From contig NZ_JAAIJQ010000044.1 in the NCBI RefSeq assembly GCF_010820565.1, positions 1 through 45,104 on the forward strand: a DNA stretch of 45,104 nt, read 5' to 3'. The notes below the pieces were generated by a model that was not told the DNA's origin, made no database searches, and saw only the letters and a list, made by a program, of their open reading frames with translations. Source of the DNA: Thiorhodococcus minor (GTDB lineage: Bacteria; Pseudomonadota; Gammaproteobacteria; Chromatiales; Chromatiaceae). Position numbers and translations under genes: made by a program. Of this stretch, positions 1 to 6,941 are shown piece after piece; position 1 is the first letter of the stretch; the number at the start of each line of letters is the position of its first letter.

Positions 1-35
1 ATCTCATCGTGATGCTGTTCAACAAAGGGGTTCAT
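1..35 (-). CDS. 5' end of a gene cut by the window edge
   Basis: An ATG at 33-35 on the minus strand opens a frame (MNPFVEQHHDE...) that runs off the left edge after 11 codons. A purine-rich GGGAG lies about 8 bases upstream of it, at a good distance for a ribosome binding site. Too little is visible to name a product, and it could be a chance frame. Confidence 0.35.
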   Translation of the reverse strand, partial: MNPFVEQHHDE

Positions 36-187
36 CGTCTGACTCCCGTGTGCGGGCTTACTCAAACGATAGACGATCCGCCCCTCTTTGGTTCCGGCTT
101 TGCCGGGTTAGGATAACCCTGAAAAGAGCGGCCAGCTGTCAGCTTCTTAGATCAGTCAGTTGGCCATCACAGAGTGCCCGCCCGAAC

Positions 188-202
188 TCACCCAACGGGT
201 GA
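188..202. repeat. TCACCC-N3-GGGTGA palindrome, copy a
   Basis: This is a perfect 6-bp inverted repeat with spacer AAC. The same arms recur at 2836-2850 (spacer ATC) and 3007-3021 (spacer GCG), with a one-base variant at 288-302. All lie in the non-coding DNA around the response regulator gene. Confidence 0.6.
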
Positions 203-210
203 AAGCGTTG

Positions 211-377
211 ATCCTAAAAAGAGCAGTTGAACCGCAAAGGGCACAAAGAGCGCAAAGGATTGCAACACCTTGTCTGCGAAGCGATGCTCACTCAGAGGGT
301 GAAGCGACGCAGCGATGCAAGCCTCTGTTGTTCTTCGTGTCCTTCGCGCCTTTGCGGTTCCAATTGCCGAATCTAGG
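211..377 (+). repeat. Interspersed repeat, copy 1 (MITE-like, inverted ends)
   Basis: The element starts with ATCCTAAAAAGAGCAGTTGA and ends with CCAATTGCCGAATCTAGG. Its arms contain TTGAACCGCAAAG and CTTTGCGGTTCCAA, which are inverted copies of each other, so the element can fold on itself. A diverged copy in the opposite orientation lies at 2761-2941, so the two flank the response regulator gene. It carries no coding sequence. Whether it moves or only forms RNA structure cannot be judged from this window. Confidence 0.7.
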
Positions 378-465
378 TTGGTAGGCGAAAACCTCGGCAA
401 ACCAACAGCTGGAGGCTAATACTCCAAGCATTCCCCGTCCCTGCAAAATAGGGTGGCACGGCCGA

Positions 466-2523
466 CTAGCCCGAAGCCTCCCCCCCGGCGGCGAACTCGA
501 AGTCCATCGCAAGCCCAGGCGGCTGGATATAGGGCCCTTGGATGAGATCCACACCCTCGCTGAAGAGCCGCGCGATCGCTGCGGGGCCGTCGACGCCGGT
601 CGCGATGACCCTGGCGCCACAGGCCTTGATCGACTGGATGAGCCAGGCGATGGAGTCGGCGTCCGGCCCGTGGATGACGCGGCGGCTGATGCGCACATAG
701 CCCGAGGGCACCGCGTGCAGCACCCGCATGCTGCGCTCGCTGAAATCAAGGCCGTTCAGGCAGACACGGATGCCGAGGCGGCCGAGCTGGCGTGAGCGCT
801 TGATGGCAAGCTCGAGCTGCTTGTCGGCCTCCCCGATCTCGAATTGCAGGACCGGGCGCAGTCGGATGAGGTCGCGCGCATTGATCTCATCGCGCACCCA
901 GTAGATCCAGTCGTCCTTGGCCAAGCCATAGAGCGACTGGTGGATGAACAAGAGCACCGGCTGTTTCGCGTCCATCTTCTTCTTCAGCACGTCAAGCCCT
1001 GCGGCGAGCAGCCAGCGGTCGAATCTCGGCGCGAGCCCGGAGCGGGCAATGGTTGCCATGAAGTCCGCCGGCGGCAAGACCTCGCCGTCGCCGATCAGCA
1101 GCCGAGGTGTCATTTCGTAGCGCTCACCGACGATCCCGGTCAGCGCCACCATCGGCTCATAGAGCAGCTCGGTGCGCTCGTAGCGCACTGCGTCCAGAAC
1201 GGCCAAACGCCGATCATCCCGCGCCACCGAGGACTTGGCGCGGTCGTAGAGCCCGACCTCGCCAGCCCCGCCCCGCAGCGACCAGCGCGCCGCCTTCGCG
1301 GCCCGCGAGAGCAGCGTGACAGCATCCTTGCAGGCTCCCGTCAAGGGGTACCATCCGCCACCGACATCGGCGCCAATGCTCTTTTGCTCGAGCAGCTCAC
1401 CTGCCCTGAAGAGCAGGCTTTGGGCCAGCTCGGCGATCTGCTGATTGCTATCCCGACAGATCAGGATGGCGATCGAGCGCTCGCTGACACGCGCCGCGAG
1501 ATCACCTGGCTTCACGTGCGCGGCAACCTCGGCCGCGACCAGCTCGAGGCTTTCGTCGACGCCCATGATGTCGAGATAGACGATAGCACGATGCCCAAGG
1601 CGGCTTTGGGCGACCCGGTGCATCGCGCCACCAGACTGGTTGGAATAGGCCTGACCGAGCAGCCAATCCAAACGCTTGAGCAGCCGCTCGCGGGTCGCGA
1701 GCCGAGTGAGCGAGTCGATGCTCGCCGACCCGCGCCAGCGGCGGCGACGCTCGCTGGCGCGCTGCAGCTGCTCGCGCACCACGGTCACCAAGCGGTCGGG
1801 CGCAACCGGCTTGGAGAGAAACTCATCCCCACCGACCCTAAGCGCCGCCATCTGGACGTCCGGATCCAGCTCCGAGGACAGGAAGATGATGGGAATGTCG
1901 GCGAACTTGTCGCGCCCGCGGATGACGCCGGTCAGCTCGATCCCCGAGGCGCCGGGCATATGCAGGTCCATGACGACGAGGTCCGGCTGGAAGTCGTCCA
2001 AGACATCCATGACCTTCATGGCATTGGTGACACGTCGTGTCTCGATACCGGCACCCTGCAAGACGCGTGAGGCGAAGAGCGCGGCCACCGGCTGGTCGTC
2101 GACGACCAGCACCCGAGTCGCCCCCTCGTGGCGAATATCCAGGATCTCGGCGATGCGCTCGGCGAGACGCTCCTGCGGATCCACGAGCAGCAAGACCGCC
2201 TCCGCGCCGGCGCGCATCGCCGCCAGCCGGTAGCCGAGATCTTCCCGATCCGCCAGCACCACGAGCTTGGCAGGCGCTCCCTCAGGCTCAGCTTTCGAGA
2301 GCCGCTCCGCGATCTCCCCGATCTCGTCCGGGCTCACGAGCAGACGCGTGTCCACCGCAGCCAGCGCGGGGCGTGTCGACAGGGCGATGCCCATGCCATC
2401 CGCCAAGCGCTGACATGCGGTCACTCGAGCCCCCAGCGCCTCGAGCGCCTCGGACAGCCCCTCCGCCGTTGCCGGATCGGCGGATAGCAGCAGAATTTCA
2501 CTGTTGAAAGCTTGCTCAGGCAT
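466..2523 (-). CDS. Response regulator with tandem REC and degenerate GGDEF-EAL domains
   Basis: The predicted 685-residue protein begins with a degenerate receiver-like domain (about 1-125). A canonical receiver follows (about 136-255) with acidic pair DD at 142-143, phospho-acceptor Asp186 in VMDLHMP and conserved Lys238 in SKP. A GGDEF-like domain follows (about 268-420), but the signature position reads SERSIAIL, so cyclase activity is unlikely. The C-terminal EAL-like domain (about 440-680) has YEPMVAL where EAL is expected, and the usual metal ligands are not evident. The protein is therefore probably a phosphorylation-controlled, catalytically dead c-di-GMP-type regulator acting by binding. 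I chose ATG 2523 because the receiver fold begins directly after it; an upstream in-frame start at 2676 would add 51 unconvincing residues. The gene stands alone between two inverted copies of a repeat. Confidence 0.82.
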   Translation of the reverse strand: MPEQAFNSEILLLSADPATAEGLSEALEALGARVTACQRLADGMGIALSTRPALAAVDTRLLVSPDEIGEIAERLSKAEPEGAPAKLVVLADREDLGYRLAAMRAGAEAVLLLVDPQERLAERIAEILDIRHEGATRVLVVDDQPVAALFASRVLQGAGIETRRVTNAMKVMDVLDDFQPDLVVMDLHMPGASGIELTGVIRGRDKFADIPIIFLSSELDPDVQMAALRVGGDEFLSKPVAPDRLVTVVREQLQRASERRRRWRGSASIDSLTRLATRERLLKRLDWLLGQAYSNQSGGAMHRVAQSRLGHRAIVYLDIMGVDESLELVAAEVAAHVKPGDLAARVSERSIAILICRDSNQQIAELAQSLLFRAGELLEQKSIGADVGGGWYPLTGACKDAVTLLSRAAKAARWSLRGGAGEVGLYDRAKSSVARDDRRLAVLDAVRYERTELLYEPMVALTGIVGERYEMTPRLLIGDGEVLPPADFMATIARSGLAPRFDRWLLAAGLDVLKKKMDAKQPVLLFIHQSLYGLAKDDWIYWVRDEINARDLIRLRPVLQFEIGEADKQLELAIKRSRQLGRLGIRVCLNGLDFSERSMRVLHAVPSGYVRISRRVIHGPDADSIAWLIQSIKACGARVIATGVDGPAAIARLFSEGVDLIQGPYIQPPGLAMDFEFAAGGEASG

Positions 2524-2760
2524 TTCTGGAGTCGGTTCCCTAGCGGATCTAGCGTGCAACGTCGGCCAATGTGATAGGGCCTCATCGTACACAGTCGTTA
2601 TCCAGGATGCATTTGCCGCGCAGGCCCCATGCCACTGCGATCCTATCAGCGCGCTGGAGGCCGGACAGTCCGGCACGCGCGGCGAAGGGCGCAGCCGGAG
2701 CCCGAAGCGAGCGGCGCTTCAGGCGGAACTGCATGCAGCGACAACCGCGCTAGCGATTGT

Positions 2761-2941
2761 CCTAGATTCGGCAATTGGAACCGCAAAGTCGCACAGGACA
2801 CTAAGTAAAACAAAGGGTTGCTCAATGCATCCATGTCACCCATCGGGTGAGTAAGATCCACTCCGCAACGCATTGAAATCCTTTGCGCTCTTAGCGCGCT
2901 TTGCGGTTCAACAGCTCTTTTCAGGATTATCCTAGATCCGG
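2761..2941 (-). repeat. Interspersed repeat, copy 2 (inverted relative to copy 1)
   Basis: Read on the minus strand this segment matches copy 1 at 211-377. Both have TCCTRAAAAGAGC near one end, then TTGAACCGCAAAG, then GAGCGCAAAGGATT, and both finish with CTTTGCGGTTCCAATTGCCG. The middle has diverged, although each copy keeps a CTCAC...GGGTGA palindrome. With copy 1 it forms a long inverted repeat around the response regulator. Confidence 0.7.
2836..2850. repeat. TCACCC-N3-GGGTGA palindrome, copy b
   Basis: Same arms as copy a, spacer ATC, inside repeat element copy 2. Confidence 0.6.
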
Positions 2942-3174
2942 CAGTTGACCGCTCTGCGCTCCATGCAACACAGGGATCATGATCGAGATCCTGGCTTCCT
3001 GCTGCTTCACCCGCGGGGTGAAGGCCGCCACGACCCCCAGTGCACGCTCCGCGCGGCGCCTGGCTGCATTGCAACGCCTTGTCGTAGCACCACGACGACG
3101 CCTCGTTGCGCCTTGCCAGATACCATGCCGGACGCACCCTGGAGGCCGTCCGACCGCCGGATCTAGGATTATCA
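2925..3174. repeat. Approximately 250-bp segment bounded by 18-bp inverted repeats
   Basis: The left end reads GATTATCCTAGATCCGGC (2925-2942). The right end, reversed, reads GATAATCCTAGATCCGGC (3157-3174), one mismatch in 18. The left arm overlaps the edge of repeat copy 2, whose outer end carries the related CCTAGATTCGGC. The interior has no open frame that looks real. It may be a second member of the same non-autonomous repeat family. Confidence 0.55.
3007..3021. repeat. TCACCC-N3-GGGTGA palindrome, copy c
   Basis: Same arms as copy a, spacer GCG, between the two ends of the inverted pair at 2925 and 3174. Confidence 0.6.
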
Positions 3175-3438
3175 ACCCAGGAGCAGGAAGGGGGAAGTAA
3201 GCCGAGGAAGAGCTGCCAGGCGTCGGGGTTGCGGACGGGTGCGACTGACCCGCCGAAATGGCTCGGCGCGGCAGTGCCTTCTGAGGATGAGGTGGAAAGG
3301 GAGCCACCAAGTCGCCGGACGCAGCGCGCCGGCTATCGGCGCGAGAAGGGCCTGAAGCTCAGACGAAAAGGCGAATTGAAAGGGCTTGCCGGGGGCGCGT
3401 GGCCTGCACGCTGCCCAGACGGCAAGCCCGCTTGGAGC

Positions 3439-4401
3439 TCAGAGTCCGTAAGGCGCCTGGTACCACTCCCGCAGGATCTTGAGATCCCTCGCGGGCAGGT
3501 AGTCATAGGCCCCCATGAGGTCCGCATGCACAGCCTCGGCCAGCTTGTGAGAGACCTTGCGGTTGGTGAGCATGTGGAAGTACCAGGCGAAGGGATAGCC
3601 CATCTCCCGGTCGAAGCCGTGAAGCTGGTTCGCCAGATTGACGCCGCGCGCCACCTCCGAATCAGGCAGCTCGGGCACCCCAGCCGGTGCGATGGGCACG
3701 GGCTTGGCGCTGAGATGGCCGTCGCCGTCGCGGTCCTGATACTCGCGGACGGACAAGAGCCAGTGATGGCAGAAGCCCTCCGACTCGGCGGCCGAGCTGC
3801 GGTCCCAGTCGTCGAAGAAGCGCGTCAGCTTGGGACCCGCATCGGGCGACGCGACCAGGTCGGCTGCCCGAATCAGCCGCCGGAAGAGCAGGCGTGGGGC
3901 GCCCACGGGCTCGTGCTCCAAGCGGGGAAAATCGATTGGATCCACGAAGTCGGCAATGCTGTCCGGAAACCAATCCGGATCCGAGATGGTGCGGTCCAGG
4001 ACCTCCTGGAGCTGCTCGACCTCGATCTGGATGTAGTCGGCGGCCTGCGGTCCGGTCTGAGCGACCAGATAGTGGGTGCGGCCGTTCAGACGGGTCGCGA
4101 AATACTGAACGTCCGAGAGCTTGAGCATCAGCTCGTCGATGTCGCCGCCGGACTCGGCCTCGGCCCACTCGGTGATGTGATGAGCGATGCGGTTGCCGTC
4201 CAGGTCCACGACACCGCCCAGGCGATGCCAGCCGGAGCGCGTCATGGCATGCCGGACCTCGAGGTCCGGCAGCTCGTCCTGTATCGCCGCGACGATGGGC
4301 TCGATGCCATCGGCCACTTCGAGCGCTTGGCATGCCTGCGCCACGCGCAGCTCCAGACCCGCCACCAAGGCGGGCTGCTGGGTACTCGCTGTCTTCACCA
4401 T
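3439..4401 (-). CDS. Uncharacterised protein at the end of the nif operon
   Basis: The 320-residue product (start MVKTAST, ATG 4401) is predicted to be soluble, with no signal peptide or membrane span. It is acidic and rich in Asp, Trp, His and aromatic residues. I see no Cys cluster and no catalytic motif that I recognise. The gene follows the LRV protein gene by 58 bases on the same strand with no visible terminator, so it is probably the last cistron of the nifHDK operon. Membership of the operon suggests, but does not prove, a role linked to nitrogenase. In-frame codons upstream of 4401 would give an Arg/Pro-rich tail that overlaps the LRV gene and were rejected. I do not recognise the family. 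Confidence 0.75.
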   Translation of the reverse strand: MVKTASTQQPALVAGLELRVAQACQALEVADGIEPIVAAIQDELPDLEVRHAMTRSGWHRLGGVVDLDGNRIAHHITEWAEAESGGDIDELMLKLSDVQYFATRLNGRTHYLVAQTGPQAADYIQIEVEQLQEVLDRTISDPDWFPDSIADFVDPIDFPRLEHEPVGAPRLLFRRLIRAADLVASPDAGPKLTRFFDDWDRSSAAESEGFCHHWLLSVREYQDRDGDGHLSAKPVPIAPAGVPELPDSEVARGVNLANQLHGFDREMGYPFAWYFHMLTNRKVSHKLAEAVHADLMGAYDYLPARDLKILREWYQAPYGL

Positions 4402-4459
4402 GGGAGTCGACTCACGATTCTTGTGATGTACGGGTTTGTTTCTGAGGCGCGGGCGTCGG

Positions 4460-5224
4460 CTATTCCGGCTGGGACGGCTCGGCGCGCACCAGGCGGTCCT
4501 CGGCGATGGCGCGAACATCAGGGTCCGTATCCTCGCGCAAGGGCTCCAGCATCTCGAGCGGCAGGCGCTCGGCGAGGCGCGCGCGCACGCGCCAGTCGGG
4601 ATCGGCGAGCAAGGCGCCGACCTCCTCGAAGCGAATGCGCTCGGCCACCTTGAGCCGGACCTCGGGCTCGGGGTCGTCGCGCATCAGCCCCAGGCTCTCG
4701 ACAGGCAGCCGCTCGGCGACCGTGACGCGCACCTGGCGGTCCGCATCGCGGATCATGCGGAACAGCCGGCCAGGCGCGAGCCGGCGCGCGACGTACTGGC
4801 GGACGAGGTAGTCGGGGTCGGTCGCCAGGCGCTCGACGCGGTCGGCCGGAAGCCGATCGGCGACAGTGACGCGCACCTCGCGGTCCGGATCCTCGATGAG
4901 GGCGTCCAGGGCCTCGATGGGCAGGCGGTAGGCCAGCACGCGCCGCACGACCTCGTCGGGGTCCTGGATGAGCGGCAAGAGCTTCTTCTGCGACAGGTAG
5001 CGCGCGGCGATGGCGCGGCGCTCCCAGAAGCTGTCGCCCGCGTAGTCGTCGGCCAGTGCCGGGTTGACGCGGAAGAAGCGCTCGATCTGGCGCCCGCTCA
5101 TGGCGCGGACGCAGACGTCGCCGGGCGTGCAGCGCCCCTCGGTGAGCAGGTCGCGGCGGTGTGGGCAGCCGTTGCAGTTACCGACCGAGCTCCGCGCTGT
5201 TTGAGCGTCTTCTGTGGTCTTCAT
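4460..5224 (-). CDS. LRV protein with N-terminal Fe-S cluster domain
   Basis: The 254-residue protein has four N-terminal cysteines, C17, C20, C32 and C38 (C-x2-C-x11-C-x5-C), which match the [4Fe-4S] cluster domain of leucine-rich repeat variant proteins. The rest is a solenoid of roughly 24-residue repeats of the kind DPDxxVRxxVAxRLP. The prototype lrv gene lies downstream of nifHDK in Azotobacter vinelandii, so family and location agree. Its biochemical role is unknown; a redox or scaffold function in nitrogenase maturation is inference. ATG 5224 was chosen; an in-frame GTG at 5236 would add four residues. The gene lies 20 bases after the preceding small gene. Confidence 0.9.
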   Translation of the reverse strand: MKTTEDAQTARSSVGNCNGCPHRRDLLTEGRCTPGDVCVRAMSGRQIERFFRVNPALADDYAGDSFWERRAIAARYLSQKKLLPLIQDPDEVVRRVLAYRLPIEALDALIEDPDREVRVTVADRLPADRVERLATDPDYLVRQYVARRLAPGRLFRMIRDADRQVRVTVAERLPVESLGLMRDDPEPEVRLKVAERIRFEEVGALLADPDWRVRARLAERLPLEMLEPLREDTDPDVRAIAEDRLVRAEPSQPE

Positions 5225-5244
5225 GGCTGCGTGCACCCAATCGA

Positions 5245-5514
5245 TCAGCTCTCTTCTTCGACCTGGGCGAGCAGCAGGCCGGTCGCCGAATCGAGGTCGT
5301 GCGTGAGCTTCATGCAGTGCTCGCGGCCGTCGACGAGGTAGATGTTGAAGCCGGCGTCCTCGAGAAAGGGCTCATGGACGCCGATCTCGTCGTCGAGGCA
5401 GAAGGTGAAGTGCAGGTCCGGGAGATGCTCGCGCAGGGCGCCCAGGGTCTGCTCGTTGAGACCGGCCCGACGGACGATCTCGGCGACCTGATTGAGCCTG
5501 GTCTCCTCGATCAC
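5245..5514 (-). CDS. Small nif-associated protein (DUF6129-like)
   Basis: The 89-residue soluble protein starts at a GTG (5514) that overlaps the stop codon of nafY in a GTGA, a sign of translational coupling. An upstream TTG at 5583 in the same frame would overlap nafY by over 70 bases and gives a poor-looking N-terminus. The protein is mostly helical at the N-terminus, followed by HFTFCLDDEIG and FNIYLVDGREHC segments that look like beta strands. I recall similar small proteins in gammaproteobacterial nif clusters under the label DUF6129, but cannot verify this here. Function is unknown; the tight coupling to nafY suggests it works with NafY or on the same maturation step. Confidence 0.75.
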   Translation of the reverse strand: MIEETRLNQVAEIVRRAGLNEQTLGALREHLPDLHFTFCLDDEIGVHEPFLEDAGFNIYLVDGREHCMKLTHDLDSATGLLLAQVEEES

Positions 5515-6218
5515 GCCTCGCTCTCCTCGCGCTCGAAGCGCACGCGCTCCTCCGGGCTCTTGCCCATGACCTTGGCGAGCCAAGGCGGCGTGCTGGTGGC
5601 GAGCACTTGCTGCAGGGCGACCATGCGGTCGCGGGCGCTCCCCCCCTTGGGATCCTTGATCGGGTGGATGTCCTTCTTGACGACCTTGGCTGCGGGCGGG
5701 CCGCCGATGGAGGCGACGTAGAGGACCTGGCAGTCGGCGATGAGGTCGGCGCGATAGGCATTCTTGTCGTCGTCCGCCTGGGAGTCGTCGATCTCACGGA
5801 CATCGATGAGGCGGCTCTCCTTGGCGGAGACTTGGTAGACGAGGAAGCGTCGCGCGGAGCCGAAGTGGCCGTCGAGGTCTTCGCCACGATTGGAGGCGCA
5901 GGCGACCCGAACGGAGTCAGGCATGTCGCCGTCGGCATAGGGCTCGACCGGCGGTGGCGGCTCCAGTCCCTCGAGCCCCTCGCCCTTGAGAATGGCGAGC
6001 GCGGCCTTGAGGTCGTCTTGATCCAGGCTGGCCAGCTCGCCTTCGGCGGCATCCTTGAGATCCTTGACCTTGAGGCGACCGAGGCTCTCGGCGGTCGGCG
6101 GCAGACCCACGGCGTCCGCGAGCACACGGAGCAGGCGCGCGGCATCCGTATCTGGGAGCGTGCGGGCCGCCAGCCCGATCCGCAGGGCGATGTCTTCTGA
6201 GAGAGCGCCGTTGGCCAT
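5511..6218 (-). CDS. nafY: NafY/NifY-type FeMo-cofactor and apo-nitrogenase binding protein
   Basis: The 235-residue protein has two parts. An N-terminal helical domain (about 1-95) resembles the NafY N-terminal domain, which binds apo-NifDK. A C-terminal NifX/NifB-type cofactor-binding domain follows (about 100-215) with GEDLDGHFG, where His118 is the counterpart of the FeMo-co binding histidine of A. vinelandii NafY. The family holds FeMo-co and stabilises apo-dinitrogenase until the cofactor is inserted. ATG 6218 has GAGGAAA upstream; in-frame codons further upstream are not preceded by such a site. The gene follows the ferredoxin gene and is coupled to the next gene by a 4-base overlap. 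NifX or NifY are alternative names, but the two-domain length favours NafY. Confidence 0.88.
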   Translation of the reverse strand: MANGALSEDIALRIGLAARTLPDTDAARLLRVLADAVGLPPTAESLGRLKVKDLKDAAEGELASLDQDDLKAALAILKGEGLEGLEPPPPVEPYADGDMPDSVRVACASNRGEDLDGHFGSARRFLVYQVSAKESRLIDVREIDDSQADDDKNAYRADLIADCQVLYVASIGGPPAAKVVKKDIHPIKDPKGGSARDRMVALQQVLATSTPPWLAKVMGKSPEERVRFEREESEA

Positions 6219-6302
6219 GGTGGGTTTCCTCGGGTCTCTGTATGTTCGCTTTGGCTGAAAAGGGCGTGACACCGCGGCGCGGTGTCACGCGACGCGGTGT
6301 CG

Positions 6303-6503
6303 TTACACCGGCACGATGCAGTCGTCTTCCATGCAGGCATCTAGGCACTGCGGGGTTCCGGGCTCACCGTCACCTTCGCACTCGCTGCAGGTCGCGGCGT
6401 CGATCTTGTAGACACCCTTGAAGGGGCTGATCGATTGGGTCGGGCAGACCGGCTCGCAGTCGCCGCAAGCGGTACAGACGTCACGTACGATTTGAAAGGC
6501 CAT
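6303..6503 (-). CDS. 2[4Fe-4S] ferredoxin of the nif operon
   Basis: This is a 66-residue bacterial-type ferredoxin. The first cluster motif is C10-x2-C13-x2-C16-x3-C20-P. The second set is C39-x2-C42-x10-C53-x3-C57, with an extra C62 and no proline after C57; the longer loop GDGEPGTPQ between C42 and C53 is typical of the nif-linked and Alvin-type 2[4Fe-4S] ferredoxins. It probably carries low-potential electrons to NifH or serves cofactor assembly; which of the two is inference. ATG 6503 has a TGGAG ribosome binding site. The gene lies between nifT and nafY, separated from nifT by a repeat pair. Confidence 0.92.
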   Translation of the reverse strand: MAFQIVRDVCTACGDCEPVCPTQSISPFKGVYKIDAATCSECEGDGEPGTPQCLDACMEDDCIVPV

Positions 6504-6541
6504 TTGGGTACTCCAGAGAAATTGCTTGATTCAGCCGACAA

Positions 6542-6620
6542 GTCGGGTGGACGAGCGAGAGCGAAGTCCACCGAGCCCCGTGGCGACGCTGGTGGACTGC
6601 GCTGCGCTTGTCCACCCTAC
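6542..6620. repeat. Facing pair of REP-like repeats inside the nif operon
   Basis: The unit at 6542-6572 begins GTCGGGTGGACGAGCG and ends AAGTCCACC. The unit at 6591-6620, read on the minus strand, begins GTAGGGTGGACAAGCG and ends CAGTCCACC. The two face each other across 18 bases and would form a hairpin in the transcript between nifT and the ferredoxin gene. Each unit is also internally palindromic (GGTGGAC...GTCCACC). Sequences of this kind recur in many proteobacterial genomes; that is from memory, not from this window. Confidence 0.65.
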
Positions 6621-6644
6621 AAGGCTACGAGGCCGCTAGGGCGC

Positions 6645-6863
6645 TCACTCACCGGCGCGCTTGAAGCGCAAGGTCGTCGGAAACTGCGGTGGTGGGCTGA
6701 TGGGGTCGATGTACCAGCGCGAGCCGTCTGTCAGCTCCACCTCGCCCCCCCAGGCCTCGTCGGTGTCGGTCTCGACGGTGGCGATGGTCTCTTCCATGTC
6801 CTTCTTGGCGACGTAGAACAGCAGGCCACCGTCGTCCTTCCTGCGAATCATTACGTTGGGCAT
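6645..6863 (-). CDS. nifT: NifT/FixU family protein
   Basis: The 72-residue protein begins MPNVMIRR and contains FYVAKKDMEE and WYIDPISPPP, which are hallmarks of NifT. The family sits directly after nifK in many diazotrophs; its deletion has little effect in Klebsiella and Azotobacter, and a link to nitrogenase maturation is only suspected. ATG 6863 was chosen since the family begins there; the in-frame ATG at 6914 would add 17 residues encoded by the hairpin region after nifK. A short gap of about 80 bases holding a hairpin separates it from nifK. Confidence 0.93.
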   Translation of the reverse strand: MPNVMIRRKDDGGLLFYVAKKDMEETIATVETDTDEAWGGEVELTDGSRWYIDPISPPPQFPTTLRFKRAGE

Positions 6864-6902
6864 AGAGATCTCACTCTCTCGATGAGCGTCCTGCGCTCGC
6901 CA

Positions 6903-6935
6903 GCCGCCAGCCACACAGCGCTGGCAGCTGGCGGC
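6903..6935 (-). promoter_or_regulatory. Hairpin between nifK and nifT
   Basis: GCCGCCAGC (6903-6911) and GCTGGCGGC (6927-6935) form a perfect 9-bp inverted repeat with a 15-base loop, seven bases downstream of the nifK stop. No T-run follows, so it is more likely an mRNA processing or stability element, or a REP-like unit, than a true terminator. Its arms resemble those of the hairpin between nifD and nifK. Confidence 0.5.
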
Positions 6936-6941
6936 AGGGAG

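Larger units (their letters stand above)
36..465. other. Non-coding, repeat-bearing stretch left of the response regulator
   Basis: No convincing gene is present in these 430 bases. A small CCGGC-TTT-GCCGG hairpin sits near 92-104. Two 15-bp palindromes of the form TCACCC-N3-GGGTGA lie at 188-202 and (with one change) 288-302. A repeat element with inverted ends occupies 211-377. Short open frames here are low-complexity Arg/Ala-rich translations of the repeat. Confidence 0.6.
2524..3438. other. Long non-coding region rich in repeats
   Basis: These 915 bases between the regulator gene and the end of the nif operon hold no frame with a believable start, composition or family resemblance. They contain repeat copy 2 (2761-2941), two TCACCC-N3-GGGTGA palindromes (2836-2850 and 3007-3021), and an inverted pair at 2925-2942 and 3157-3174 that bounds about 250 bases. 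The rest shows nothing I can name. A long plus-strand open frame over 3106-4653 is antisense to the gene at 3439-4401. Confidence 0.6.

Noticed and set aside
844-2070. Plus-strand open frame of about 400 codons antisense to the response regulator
   Set aside because: The sense strand has receiver and EAL-like domains, while the antisense frame has no recognisable domain and unusual His/Arg/Gln richness.
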